Assembly: GCF_008386495.1 (NCBI RefSeq)
Contig: NZ_VTHJ01000020.1
Span: 16,165 to 80,164, forward strand
DNA length: 64,000 bases
Source: Streptomyces tailanensis
GTDB lineage: Bacteria > Actinomycetota > Actinomycetes > Streptomycetales > Streptomycetaceae
Direction of reading: 5' to 3'
The position numbers and the translations under genes were made by a program. The notes below the pieces were generated by a model that did no database searches, was not told where the DNA came from, and saw nothing but the letters and a program-made list of their open reading frames with translations. Shown here piece after piece: positions 25,659 through 33,087 of the stretch (positions are counted from its first letter, which is position 1; the number at the start of each line of letters is the position of its first letter).

Positions 25659-26135
25659 ATGCTCATCCGTCCCGTGCCCTTCGACCACCCCGACGCCGTC
25701 AAGCTGGACGACGAGGTCCAGGCCGAGTACCAGGTCCGCTACGGCGACGGCGGCGACGCCACCTTCGTGGACCCCGCGCACTTCGCCCCGCCGGCCGGGC
25801 TGTACCTGATCGCGTACGACGAGCACGGCCGGCCGCTCGCCACGGGTGGCTGGCGCTCCCAGGAGGCCAACGACGAGGGCTATCTGGACGGGGACGCCGA
25901 GCTCAAGCGCATGTACGTCATCCCCGAGGCCCGCGGCCTGGGCCTGGCCCGCCGCATCCTCGCCCGACTGGAGTCGGACGCCCGCACGGTCGGCCGTACC
26001 CGCATGGTCCTCGAAACCGGCTCCAAGCAACCCGAGGCCGTCGCCCTCTACACCTCCAGCGGCTACGAACCCTGCGCCAAGTTCGGCTACTACCGCTTCC
26101 ACGAACTGAGCCTGTGCTTCGCGAAGCCGCTCTGA
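25659..26135 (+). CDS. GNAT family N-acetyltransferase
   Basis: A 158-residue GNAT. The acetyl-CoA binding region is ELKRMYVIPEARGLGLARRIL (motif A, with the R/Q-x-x-G-x-G/A pattern as ARGLGLA), followed by the VLETGSKQPEAVALYTSSGY helix-strand. The motif order and length are those of small cytoplasmic acyltransferases; the substrate is unknown. The start is ATG 25659. It stands between xthA (divergent) and the next small gene, with no clear operon. Confidence 0.88.
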   Translation: MLIRPVPFDHPDAVKLDDEVQAEYQVRYGDGGDATFVDPAHFAPPAGLYLIAYDEHGRPLATGGWRSQEANDEGYLDGDAELKRMYVIPEARGLGLARRILARLESDARTVGRTRMVLETGSKQPEAVALYTSSGYEPCAKFGYYRFHELSLCFAKPL

Positions 26136-26202
26136 CCCCGGGCAACCCTGGGGCACGTAAATCCCCGTGCGCCCAGGGATGTTGCCCGCCTACGGTGCAG
26201 TC

Positions 26203-26589
26203 GTGCGAAAGAACCAACGCCTGCGCCGCCTCGTCGTCGGCGACACCACCTGGCACTGGACGGTCCGCCAACGCTCCCGCGTGGCCTACGACCACTGCCA
26301 TCTGAAGCTGACCCTCTACCCGGAGGGCCCCGGGCGCCGCCGTCTGGTCCTGCTCTTCTCCCCGGCCGAGAACCGCGTCGTCTCCAACTGCTACTTCGAC
26401 GCCGGCGCCCTGGTCCGCCTCCCGGACCACACCTACCTCAACCTCCACGAGCCCGGCACGGTCCGCCGCCTCCTGGACGCCGCCGCCCCGGCCCTGGCGC
26501 TCCACCCTTCGGCCCAGACGGTCGAGCTGGACGGCTGGCCGTACTTCGACGCGATCACACAGCCCGTGCAGCCCGCGCCATCCGTCTGA
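26203..26589 (+). CDS. Hypothetical protein, conserved-looking
   Basis: About 128 residues, starting at GTG 26203 (VRKNQRLRRLVVGDTTWHW) or, less likely, at GTG 26167. The protein is rich in beta-strand-like segments (WTVRQRSRVAYDHCHLKLTL, then RRLVLLFSPAENRVVSNCYF). It has conserved-looking Trp, His and Cys residues and no signal peptide or membrane segment. I do not recognise the family. Codon bias is that of a real gene, and it is followed by a strong terminator. It may be leaderless, since no Shine-Dalgarno is seen before 26203. Confidence 0.65.
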   Translation: MRKNQRLRRLVVGDTTWHWTVRQRSRVAYDHCHLKLTLYPEGPGRRRLVLLFSPAENRVVSNCYFDAGALVRLPDHTYLNLHEPGTVRRLLDAAAPALALHPSAQTVELDGWPYFDAITQPVQPAPSV

Positions 26590-26596
26590 CAACACG

Positions 26597-26634
26597 TCAG
26601 AGCCCCCAGTGGTGATCACCACTGGGGGCTCTGA
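26597..26634. terminator. Perfect palindromic bidirectional terminator
   Basis: A 38-bp perfect palindrome (TCAGAGCCCCCAGTGGTGA and its complement) between the hypothetical gene on the plus strand and the tRNA on the minus strand. It can end both transcripts. Confidence 0.9.
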
Positions 26635-26640
26635 GCTGCG

Positions 26641-26714
26641 TGGACCTGAGGGGATTTGAACCCCTGGCCCCCTCGATGCGAACGAGGTGCGCTACCGGAC
26701 TGCGCCACAGGCCC
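26641..26714 (-). tRNA. tRNA-Ala (anticodon CGC)
   Basis: The minus-strand sequence folds into a full cloverleaf. The acceptor is GGGCCTG with CAGGTCC (one G-U), the D-arm GCGC/GCGC, the anticodon stem CCTCG/CGAGG with loop TTCGCAT, and the T-arm AGGGG-TTCAAAT-CCCCT. The anticodon is CGC, reading GCG alanine codons. The discriminator is A, and CCA is not encoded, as is common in actinobacteria. No integrated element is seen beside it. Confidence 0.95.
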
Positions 26715-26807
26715 TTGCAACGAGTGAAACTCTAGCATCCCCGTCCGGGTGCTTGGAAATCCGTTCCCGAGCGGTCACGGACCGGCTCCCCGGCTGGTCA
26801 GAGGAGG

Positions 26808-28019
26808 TCACTCGTTGGCCGCCCGGGGGCGGTCGCCGTCCTCGTACTGGTCGAAGAGCGGGGTGCGGCCGCGTTCACGGGAGCGGCGGGCGGACTTGGC
26901 GCGGCGGGCGTCGGAGCGACCGCCGCCGGGGGCGTCGGCGGCCGGAGGCTCATCGGCGGCGGCTTCCGGCTCGGGCTCAGGCTCGCGCGCCGGCGCGTTC
27001 GACGAGGCGTGCGGGTCGGCGGCGCTGGAGCGCGCGGAGCTCCACGCGTCCGGTGCGCCGAGGTCGACGCCGGACGTGGCCCGGGGCGCCACCGGCGCGG
27101 TGACGTACGTCGGGAGCGGCACGGGTACCGGGTCCCAGCTGTCGCCCTGGGCGGGCCGCCGCTGGCGCTCGCGCTGCTGGTCGACCCACTCGGCGTGGTC
27201 GGTCTGCTCGACGAGGGCGCGCCGGTCGGCCGCGAGCGCGGTCAGGTCGGGCCTGGTCTCCTCGGTGTTCTCTGGCCCGTCCTCCGGCTCGTCGGCGTCC
27301 GCCGCCTCGGGCACCGGCCGCCGCCGGGGCTGCCGCTCCCGCAGCCGCTGCGCCGCCACCTCGGCCTGCCGCCGGTCCATGGTGTACGCGAACCGCTTCT
27401 GCTCCTGGCGGCGCAGATGCGCGATGTACGCGCTCAGCAGCACCGCCGGTACGGCCGGCGCCCACAGGAAGGCGAGTCCGCCGACCGCCGCGACGACCGC
27501 GCCGAGCGTGAAGGCGAGGAAGAGCATCACGGTCGTACGCCGCCGGCGCGCGAGCACCTTCGAGCGCCGGGCCCGCGCCACGGCCTCCGGCGACGTGTCC
27601 CGGCGCGCGGCCCTCGGCTGCTTGGCCGACTTCGCCTGCGGCGCCGGTTTCCCCGCCTGCTGCTTCGGCTGTTGGTGCGCCTGCTGTTGCGGCTGTCGCG
27701 GTGACTCACCCCGCTCCACCGGCAGTTGGGCCTTCGTGTGCTCCCGTTGCGGGGGCATGGCGAAGGCCCGGACGTCCACCGAGTCGGTGACGTCGCCCGG
27801 GTCGGCGTGGGGCTCCCCCTCTTCGGCGGAGCGCGCCCGCAGGTCCTTGGCGTATCGGCGCTCCATGCCCGCCCGTCCGGAAAGCAGCCGGATGGCGGTG
27901 CTGAAGCGTTCCGTCGGACGGGCTTCGTTCAGCTCGTCCTGCCTACGGAGCCACATCGGCACCAAGTAGGCGGCCCAGGCCCCGACGATGACTGCGTAGA
28001 TGAGGCCGCTGCTGCTCAC
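26808..28019 (-). CDS. sepX: Divisome membrane protein SepX / GlpR
   Basis: 403 residues. The N-terminal helix (GLIYAVIVGAWAAYLVPMWL, residues 5-24) is followed by a short conserved cytoplasmic segment (RRQDELNEARPTERFSTAIR) and a long disordered Gln/Pro/Arg-rich region. A two-helix membrane section follows (about residues 165-210), then a long charged C-terminal tail. This matches the actinobacterial SepX/GlpR family. Known facts: in Streptomyces it stabilises FtsZ rings at septa, and in Corynebacterium GlpR is the membrane receptor for the gephyrin-like Glp. Its position downstream of glp, moaC and mogA fits. The start is GTG 28019. Confidence 0.85.
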   Translation of the reverse strand: MSSSGLIYAVIVGAWAAYLVPMWLRRQDELNEARPTERFSTAIRLLSGRAGMERRYAKDLRARSAEEGEPHADPGDVTDSVDVRAFAMPPQREHTKAQLPVERGESPRQPQQQAHQQPKQQAGKPAPQAKSAKQPRAARRDTSPEAVARARRSKVLARRRRTTVMLFLAFTLGAVVAAVGGLAFLWAPAVPAVLLSAYIAHLRRQEQKRFAYTMDRRQAEVAAQRLRERQPRRRPVPEAADADEPEDGPENTEETRPDLTALAADRRALVEQTDHAEWVDQQRERQRRPAQGDSWDPVPVPLPTYVTAPVAPRATSGVDLGAPDAWSSARSSAADPHASSNAPAREPEPEPEAAADEPPAADAPGGGRSDARRAKSARRSRERGRTPLFDQYEDGDRPRAANE

Positions 28020-28253
28020 GCCTCACACGGTAGAGGGGTTTGCGTGAGGCCATCTGCCAATTGAGCCGGTGTGTCGCACGATCTGGCTGATATTTCGAGC
28101 TTTTTTTGTGAACGATGCGATCAGCAGGCCGCCGCGGGAAGGAAATTAACGCACCGAGAAGGCTTCGACTCGGTCATCCCGATCGCCGGTCGTTCCATGA
28201 CCGATCCCCGGTCGATCCGTGGGCGATCTATTTTTTTCGAACACGTATTTCAT
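28020..28253. other. AT-rich intergenic region before sepX
   Basis: This gap is clearly AT-richer than its surroundings, with T-runs of seven near 28101 and 28230 and TTCATTTATT before the rimJ-like stop. It holds no open frame of note. It most likely contains the sepX promoter. An inverted repeat GCCTCAC/GTGAGGC with a 17-base loop begins at about 28020, right at the sepX start. Confidence 0.5.
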
Positions 28254-28892
28254 TTATTGGGGCTGGCCGGGCTTGCCCGCGTCGGAGCCGGCGTTCCGCG
28301 TCCGTTGCCGCTGGTCCCGCCGCCAGCGGCCGAGCAGACCCTCCGGCACCTCTTCGGCGGTGAGCGCGAAGACGAGATGGTCCCGCCAGGCGCCGTCAAT
28401 GTGGAGATAGCGTGGACGCAGGCCTTCCTCGCGGAATCCGAGTTTCTCCACGACCCGCCGACTGCGCCGGTTCTCGGGGCGAATACAGACCTCGATGCGG
28501 TGCAGCCCCACGGTCCGGAAGCAGTGGTCGACGACGAGCGCCACCGCCGTCGGCATCACGCCCCGGCCGGCGACCGATTCGTCGACCCAGTAGCCGACGT
28601 GCCCGGAGCACATCGATCCCCAGGTGATCCCGGCGACCGTCAACTGCCCGACGAGCTGCCCCTGGTACTCGATCACGAAGGGCAGCATCCGGCCCGCGTT
28701 CGCCTCCGCCCGCAGATGGCGGACCATCTGACGGTACGTCGGCCGGTGCGCGATGGGCCCGCTGGGGGTGGGCGGCGGAATGGTCGCCTCCCAGGGGCGC
28801 AGCCAGTCCCGGTTGCGCCGGTTGACCTCGCGCCAGGCCCGTTGGTCGCGCATCCTTATGGGCCGCAGGACGATATCGCCGTCCGCCAGCAC
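28254..28892 (-). CDS. RimJ/RimL-type GNAT acetyltransferase
   Basis: A 212-residue GNAT of the ribosomal-protein alanine acetyltransferase type. It starts LADGDIVLRPIRMRDQRAWR, continues with RRNRDWLRPWEATIPP and GHVGYWVDESVAGRGVMPTAV (acetyl-CoA loop), and has HRIEVCIRPENRRSRRVVEKLGFREEG near the end (written in part), the typical motif B. It acetylates N-termini of ribosomal or other proteins in known cases. It lies in the galU-glp-moaC-mogA-sepX block, a conserved order in actinobacteria. The start is GTG 28892, 20 bp after mogA. The stop is TAA, rare in this genome. Confidence 0.88.
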   Translation of the reverse strand: MLADGDIVLRPIRMRDQRAWREVNRRNRDWLRPWEATIPPPTPSGPIAHRPTYRQMVRHLRAEANAGRMLPFVIEYQGQLVGQLTVAGITWGSMCSGHVGYWVDESVAGRGVMPTAVALVVDHCFRTVGLHRIEVCIRPENRRSRRVVEKLGFREEGLRPRYLHIDGAWRDHLVFALTAEEVPEGLLGRWRRDQRQRTRNAGSDAGKPGQPQ

Positions 28893-28912
28893 GACTGGCC
28901 AGGATGGGCTGT

Positions 28913-29422
28913 TCAGCTCGCACCCCCGTGGCTGGGTCTGGGGTGGTCGCCGCCGCGGAGCTGGTCGACGGCGTGGGTCAGCAGCGGTTCCAGTACGGCC
29001 AGACCGTCCCGTACGCCGCCGGTGGAGCCCGGCAGGTTGACGATCAGGGTCCGGCCCGCGACTCCGGCGAGGCCCCGTGAGAGCGCCGCCGTGGGCACCT
29101 TGTCCCGGCCGTAGGCCCTGATCGCCTCGGGGATGCCGGGCACCTCGTGGTCAAGGACCACGCGGGTGGCCTCGGGGGTGCGGTCGGTGGGCGAGATGCC
29201 CGTACCGCCGGTGGTCACGATCACGTCGTACCCGGTGTCGACGCCCGCCCGCAGCGCGGCCTCCACGGGGTCGCCGTCCGGGACGATCTGGGGGCCGTCG
29301 ACGGCGAAGCCGAACCCCGCGAGTGCCTCGGCGATCAGGGGACCGCCCTTGTCCTCGTAGACCCCGGCGGCGGCCCGGTTGGAGGCGGTCACGACGAGCG
29401 CGCGATACGAACCGGCGGTCAT
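28913..29422 (-). CDS. mogA: MogA/MoaB family molybdenum cofactor protein
   Basis: 169 residues of the MoCF-binding (MogA/MoaB) fold. Key motifs are ALVVTASNRAAAGVYEDKGG, then the VIVTTGGTGISPTDRTPEAT loop, and a late LIVNLPGSTGGVRDGL. The enzyme adenylylates molybdopterin before molybdenum insertion. The start at ATG 29422 overlaps the moaC stop by 4 bp (ATGA), so the two are coupled. Whether it is the MogA or MoaB variant cannot be told from sequence reading alone. Confidence 0.9.
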   Translation of the reverse strand: MTAGSYRALVVTASNRAAAGVYEDKGGPLIAEALAGFGFAVDGPQIVPDGDPVEAALRAGVDTGYDVIVTTGGTGISPTDRTPEATRVVLDHEVPGIPEAIRAYGRDKVPTAALSRGLAGVAGRTLIVNLPGSTGGVRDGLAVLEPLLTHAVDQLRGGDHPRPSHGGAS

Positions 29423-29901
29423 GACCGGCTCCAGTCGCCCGACTTACCGCCCGTCTTCTCCTCCACACGTACGTCCGTGATGACCGCCCCCTTGTCGACC
29501 GCCTTGACCATGTCGATCACGGTGAGCGCGGCGACGGAGACCGCGGTGAGGGCCTCCATCTCGACGCCCGTACGGTCCGTGGTCTTCACCGTGGCCCGGA
29601 TCTCCACGGCGTCGTCCGCGACCGACAGATCCACTTTGACACCCGCCACTGACAGCGGGTGGCAGAGGGGGATGAGGTCGGGGGTGCGTTTGGCGCCCAT
29701 GATGCCGGCGATGCGCGCGGTGGCGAGGGCGTCGCCCTTGGGCACGCCCTCGCCGCGCAGCAGTTCGACCACCTGCGGGGAGACCAGGACCCGGCCGCTG
29801 GCGCGGGCGGTGCGCGCGGTCACGTCCTTCCCGGAGACGTCGACCATGCGGGCTGCCCCCGCCTCGTCGATGTGGGTCAGTCGGTCCTGCGGCGTGGTCA
29901 T
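29419..29901 (-). CDS. moaC: Cyclic pyranopterin monophosphate synthase
   Basis: 160 residues and close to the family end to end. MVDVSGKDVTARTARASGRV is followed by ARIAGIMGAKRTPDLIPLCH (with the catalytic Lys and the His) and DRTGVEMEALTAVSVAALTV, then VKAVDKG with a second key lysine. MoaC converts 3',8-cyclo-7,8-dihydro-GTP to cPMP in molybdenum cofactor synthesis. The start is ATG 29901. The gene is coupled to mogA downstream and follows glp after a 188-bp gap that contains 35-bp tandem repeats. Confidence 0.95.
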   Translation of the reverse strand: MTTPQDRLTHIDEAGAARMVDVSGKDVTARTARASGRVLVSPQVVELLRGEGVPKGDALATARIAGIMGAKRTPDLIPLCHPLSVAGVKVDLSVADDAVEIRATVKTTDRTGVEMEALTAVSVAALTVIDMVKAVDKGAVITDVRVEEKTGGKSGDWSRS

Positions 29902-29988
29902 GGTGGTGTGGCGCTCCCGGTCGGGGCCCGTCGCGATGTGGCGCGCGGCCTGTTGTGCGCGACACGGTACGCCACCCCCGGAGGTTCG

Positions 29989-30103
29989 GCAGAGCGGGAC
30001 CGTCCCCTTCCCGGACCGGTCGGCCGAGCAGGACCGTCCGCTCCCCGGCGCCCGTCAGCCGAGCAGGACCGTCCGCTCCCCCGCACCGGTCAGCCGAGCA
30101 GGA
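29989..30103. repeat. 35-bp tandem repeats at the 3' end of glp
   Basis: Units of about 35 bp starting gccgagcaggaccgtccgct: 29989-30022 (diverged), 30023-30057, 30058-30092, and a partial copy 30093-30103 that is the coding end of glp. On the minus strand each unit repeats the CTGCTCGGCTGA end of the gene, so stop codons are repeated downstream. Confidence 0.85.
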
Positions 30104-31412
30104 TGACCTCGACCTCCGTGCCGGGCTCGACGGACTCGACGTCCTCGGGGATCACGATCAGCGCGTCCGCGTGCGCTAGGGCCGCGACCAGGTGCGATCC
30201 GGCACCCCCTACGGGGGTGACCTCGCCGTCGGCGTACGTCCCGCGCAGGAACTGCCGTCGCCCCGCGGGCGAGGTCAGCCCCTTGGACGCCTGGAGGGTC
30301 GCCGTGGTCGTGGGCCGGTGCACGTCCTCCAGGCCCATCAGGGTGCGGATGGCGGGCCGGACGAACAGCTCGAAGGAGACGTACGACGACACCGGGTTGC
30401 CCGGGAGGGCGAGCAGCGGGGTGTGGTCGGGGCCGATGGTGCCGAAGCCCTGGGGCTTGCCGGGCTGCATGGCGAGCTTGCGGAACTCTATGCCGGCGCC
30501 CTCCTCGTCCTCGTCGCCGACGGACTCCAGAGCCTCCTTGACGACGTCGTACGCCCCCACGCTGACCCCGCCGGTGGTGACCATCATGTCGGCGCGGACG
30601 AGCTGGTCCTCGATGGTGGAGCGGAGGGTCTCGGCGTCGTCGGCGACGGCGCCGACGCGGTAGGCGATCGCGCCCGCGTCCCGGGCGGCGGCGGTGAGGG
30701 CGAAGCTGTTGGAGTCGTAGATCTGGCCGGTGCCGAGCGGCTCGCCCGGCGGGATCAGCTCGCTGCCGGTGGAGAGCACCACCACGCGCGGGCGCGGGCG
30801 CACGCGTACGGTGGCGCGGCCGATGGCGGCGAGCAGGGCGAGCTGCGGCGGGCCGAGGACGGTGCCGGCCGCGAGGGCGCGCTCGCCGGCCTGCACGTCG
30901 CTGCCCTTCGCGCGGACGTGCGCGCGTGCCTCGGCGGGGCGGTGCACGGCGACCTGGCCGGTGGCGTCCTCGGGGCTGGCGCTGCGGGCGCGCATCCCGG
31001 AGACGGGTCCCTCGCCGAGGCCGCCGTCGGTCCACTCCACGGGGACGACCGTCTCGGCGCCGGGCGGCAGCGGGGCGCCGGTCATGATGCGGGCGGCCTC
31101 GCCGGGGCCCACATGGGGCTGCTCGGGCGCGCCCGCGGCCACGTCCCCGATCACCGTCAGGACGGCCGGGTACTCCTCGCTCGCGCCCGCGACATCCGCG
31201 ACCCGTACCGCGTACCCGTCCATCGAGCTGTTGTCGAACGGCGGCAGCGACAGCGGCACCGTGACGTCCTCGACCAGGACACAGCCCTGGGCGTCGAGGA
31301 GTTGCAGCTCGATGGGTTCCAGGGGGCGGACGGTGGCGAGGATGTCCTCCAGGTGTTCGGTCACCGACCAGAACTGGTCCCGGCCGGTGGTGCGGGTCGC
31401 GGCGCTGCTCAA
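30090..31412 (-). CDS. glp: Gephyrin-like molybdotransferase Glp (MoeA family)
   Basis: 440 residues with the MoeA layout. The N-terminal part has DNSSMDGYAVRV and IMTGAPLPPGAETVVPVEW; the MoCF-like centre has IYDSNSFAL and MVTTGGVSVGAYDVVKEAL; and a C-terminal beta domain follows LALPGNPVSSYVSFELFVRP. MoeA enzymes insert molybdate into adenylylated molybdopterin. The actinobacterial paralogue Glp instead works in the divisome with SepF and GlpR/SepX, and the linkage to sepX here favours that role. The start is TTG 31412, with GAGGAG in the galU end upstream. It lies 5 bp after galU, in the same operon. Confidence 0.88.
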   Translation of the reverse strand: MSSAATRTTGRDQFWSVTEHLEDILATVRPLEPIELQLLDAQGCVLVEDVTVPLSLPPFDNSSMDGYAVRVADVAGASEEYPAVLTVIGDVAAGAPEQPHVGPGEAARIMTGAPLPPGAETVVPVEWTDGGLGEGPVSGMRARSASPEDATGQVAVHRPAEARAHVRAKGSDVQAGERALAAGTVLGPPQLALLAAIGRATVRVRPRPRVVVLSTGSELIPPGEPLGTGQIYDSNSFALTAAARDAGAIAYRVGAVADDAETLRSTIEDQLVRADMMVTTGGVSVGAYDVVKEALESVGDEDEEGAGIEFRKLAMQPGKPQGFGTIGPDHTPLLALPGNPVSSYVSFELFVRPAIRTLMGLEDVHRPTTTATLQASKGLTSPAGRRQFLRGTYADGEVTPVGGAGSHLVAALAHADALIVIPEDVESVEPGTEVEVILLG

Positions 31413-31417
31413 AGTGG

Positions 31418-32332
31418 CTACATCTCCTCGGCTACGTAACTGCGGAGCCAGGTCCGGAAGTCCGGGCCCAGGTCTTCACGTTCGCACGCGAGCCTGACAA
31501 TGGCACGCAGATAGTCGCCTCGGTCGCCGGTGTCATAGCGGCGGCCCTTGAAGACGACGCCGTGCACGGGGCCGCCGACCTTCTCGTCGGCGGCGAGCTG
31601 CTGGAGGGCGTCGGTGAGCTGGATCTCGCCGCCGCGGCCCGGCTCGGTCTTGCGCAGGACCTCGAAGATCTGCGGGGCGAGGACATAGCGGCCGATGATC
31701 GCGTAGTTCGACGGGGCGTCGGCCGGGTCCGGCTTCTCGACCATGCCCGTCACCTTGACGACGTCGCCGTCCTCGGTGCTCTCCACGGCCGCGCAGCCGT
31801 AGAGGTGGATCTGCTCGGGTGCGACCTCCATGAGCGCGATGACGCTGCCGCCGTGCTGCTCCTGGACCTCGACCATGCGCTTGAGGAGGGGGTCGCGCGG
31901 GTCGATCAGGTCGTCGCCGAGGAGGACCGCGAAGGGCTCGTTGCCCACGTGCGGGGCGGCGCACAGGACGGCGTGACCGAGGCCCTTGGGGTCGCCCTGG
32001 CGGACGTAGTGGATGGTCGCGAGGTCGCTGGACTCCTGGACCTTGGCCAGGCGGCCGGCGTCGCCCTTCTTCTGCAGGGCCGACTCCAGCTCGTAGTTCC
32101 GGTCGAAGTGGTCCTCGAGGGGGCGCTTGTTGCGGCCGGTGATCATCAGGACGTCGTCGAGCCCCGCCGATGCGGCCTCTTCGACCACGTACTGGATCGC
32201 CGGCTTGTCCACGACCGGCAACATCTCCTTGGGAGTGGCCTTGGTCGCCGGCAGGAAGCGGGTTCCGAGACCCGCGGCGGGGATGACAGCCTTGCTGATC
32301 CTGGGGTTCACCTCAGTCATGGCGGCAACCAT
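31418..32332 (-). CDS. galU: UTP-glucose-1-phosphate uridylyltransferase
   Basis: 304 residues. The nucleotide-binding start AVIPAAGLGTRFLPATKATP is followed by KEMLPVVDKPAIQYVVEEA, the GLGHAVLCA and VLLGDDLI metal-site region, and VHGVVFKGRRYDTGDRGDYL near the C-terminus, all standard for bacterial GalU. It makes UDP-glucose for cell-wall glycans and trehalose. AAAGG upstream supports ATG 32332; ATG 32320 (MTEVNPRIS) is a close alternative. It is first in the galU-glp-moaC-mogA-rimJ-like block on the minus strand. Confidence 0.93.
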   Translation of the reverse strand: MVAAMTEVNPRISKAVIPAAGLGTRFLPATKATPKEMLPVVDKPAIQYVVEEAASAGLDDVLMITGRNKRPLEDHFDRNYELESALQKKGDAGRLAKVQESSDLATIHYVRQGDPKGLGHAVLCAAPHVGNEPFAVLLGDDLIDPRDPLLKRMVEVQEQHGGSVIALMEVAPEQIHLYGCAAVESTEDGDVVKVTGMVEKPDPADAPSNYAIIGRYVLAPQIFEVLRKTEPGRGGEIQLTDALQQLAADEKVGGPVHGVVFKGRRYDTGDRGDYLRAIVRLACEREDLGPDFRTWLRSYVAEEM

Positions 32333-32414
32333 ATCCGGTGCCTTTGAGGCGAATCTGTGGCTGCAATTAATTCGCTCTCATATAAGCCGATTACGAACAG
32401 TACTGGAGCAACCT

Positions 32415-33032
32415 GTGAGCAGGATGAGGAACGGACCGGAGTCTGCCAAGCAAATGTTGCGGCGAGAGCTCCTCCTGGTGAGGAAAGGGTTGACGCAGGA
32501 TGACGTCCGGAAAACGACGGACGCCCTTGCCACCCGGGCCCTCGATCTGCCCGAGCTGGCACACGCGCGCACGGTCGCGGCGTACGTCTCCGTGGGGAGC
32601 GAACCGGGCACCCTCGCGCTCCTCGACGCGCTACGCGCACGCGGGGTGCGCGTCCTGCTCCCGGTCCTGCTGCCCGACAACGATCTGGACTGGGGCGTCT
32701 ACGACGGCGAGGGCTCCCTCGCGCGCGTGCAACACGGCGGCGGCCGCATGGCCCTGCTGGAGCCCGCCGGCGAGCGCCTCGGCCCCGACGCGGTGACCGG
32801 CGCCGACGCCGTCCTGCTGCCGGGCCTCGCCGTCGACGCCCGCGGCATGCGCCTCGGCCGCGGCGGCGGCTCCTACGACCGCGTCCTCGCCCGCCTGGAG
32901 CGCGCGGGCGCCGATCCGGCCCTGGTGGTGCTCCTGTACGACTCGGAGGTCGTCGACCGGGTCCCGGAGGAGGAACACGACCGCCCGGTGCACGCGGTGG
33001 TGACCCCTTCGGGGGTGCGCCGCTTCGCCTGA
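32415..33032 (+). CDS. 5-formyltetrahydrofolate cyclo-ligase
   Basis: A 205-residue MTHFS-family enzyme. It has SAKQMLRRELLLVRKGLT at the start (ATP-binding Lys-Arg), then TVAAYVSVGSEPGT, RVLLPVLL, LLPGLAVDARGMRLGRGGGSYDR (the signature, written in part), and HAVVTPSGVRR at the end. It converts 5-formyl-THF to 5,10-methenyl-THF using ATP. GTG 32415 has TGGAG just upstream; ATG 32424 is an alternative. It is divergent from galU and ends at a shared terminator with the penicillin acylase gene. Confidence 0.92.
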   Translation: MSRMRNGPESAKQMLRRELLLVRKGLTQDDVRKTTDALATRALDLPELAHARTVAAYVSVGSEPGTLALLDALRARGVRVLLPVLLPDNDLDWGVYDGEGSLARVQHGGGRMALLEPAGERLGPDAVTGADAVLLPGLAVDARGMRLGRGGGSYDRVLARLERAGADPALVVLLYDSEVVDRVPEEEHDRPVHAVVTPSGVRRFA

Positions 33033-33036
33033 ACGC

Positions 33037-33072
33037 AAAAACGGCCTCCACGCGTGCGTGGAGGCCGTTTTT
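33037..33072. terminator. Bidirectional rho-independent terminator
   Basis: A perfect palindrome AAAAACGGCCTCCACGC-GT-GCGTGGAGGCCGTTTTT with true T-runs on both sides, between the convergent 5-FTHF cyclo-ligase and penicillin acylase genes. Confidence 0.95.
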
Positions 33073-33087
33073 GTCGCTAGCCGGAGG

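Noticed and set aside
26641..26714. tRNA-Ala as an integration site
   Set aside because: No integrase and no repeated tRNA 3' end nearby; both flanks are ordinary genes.
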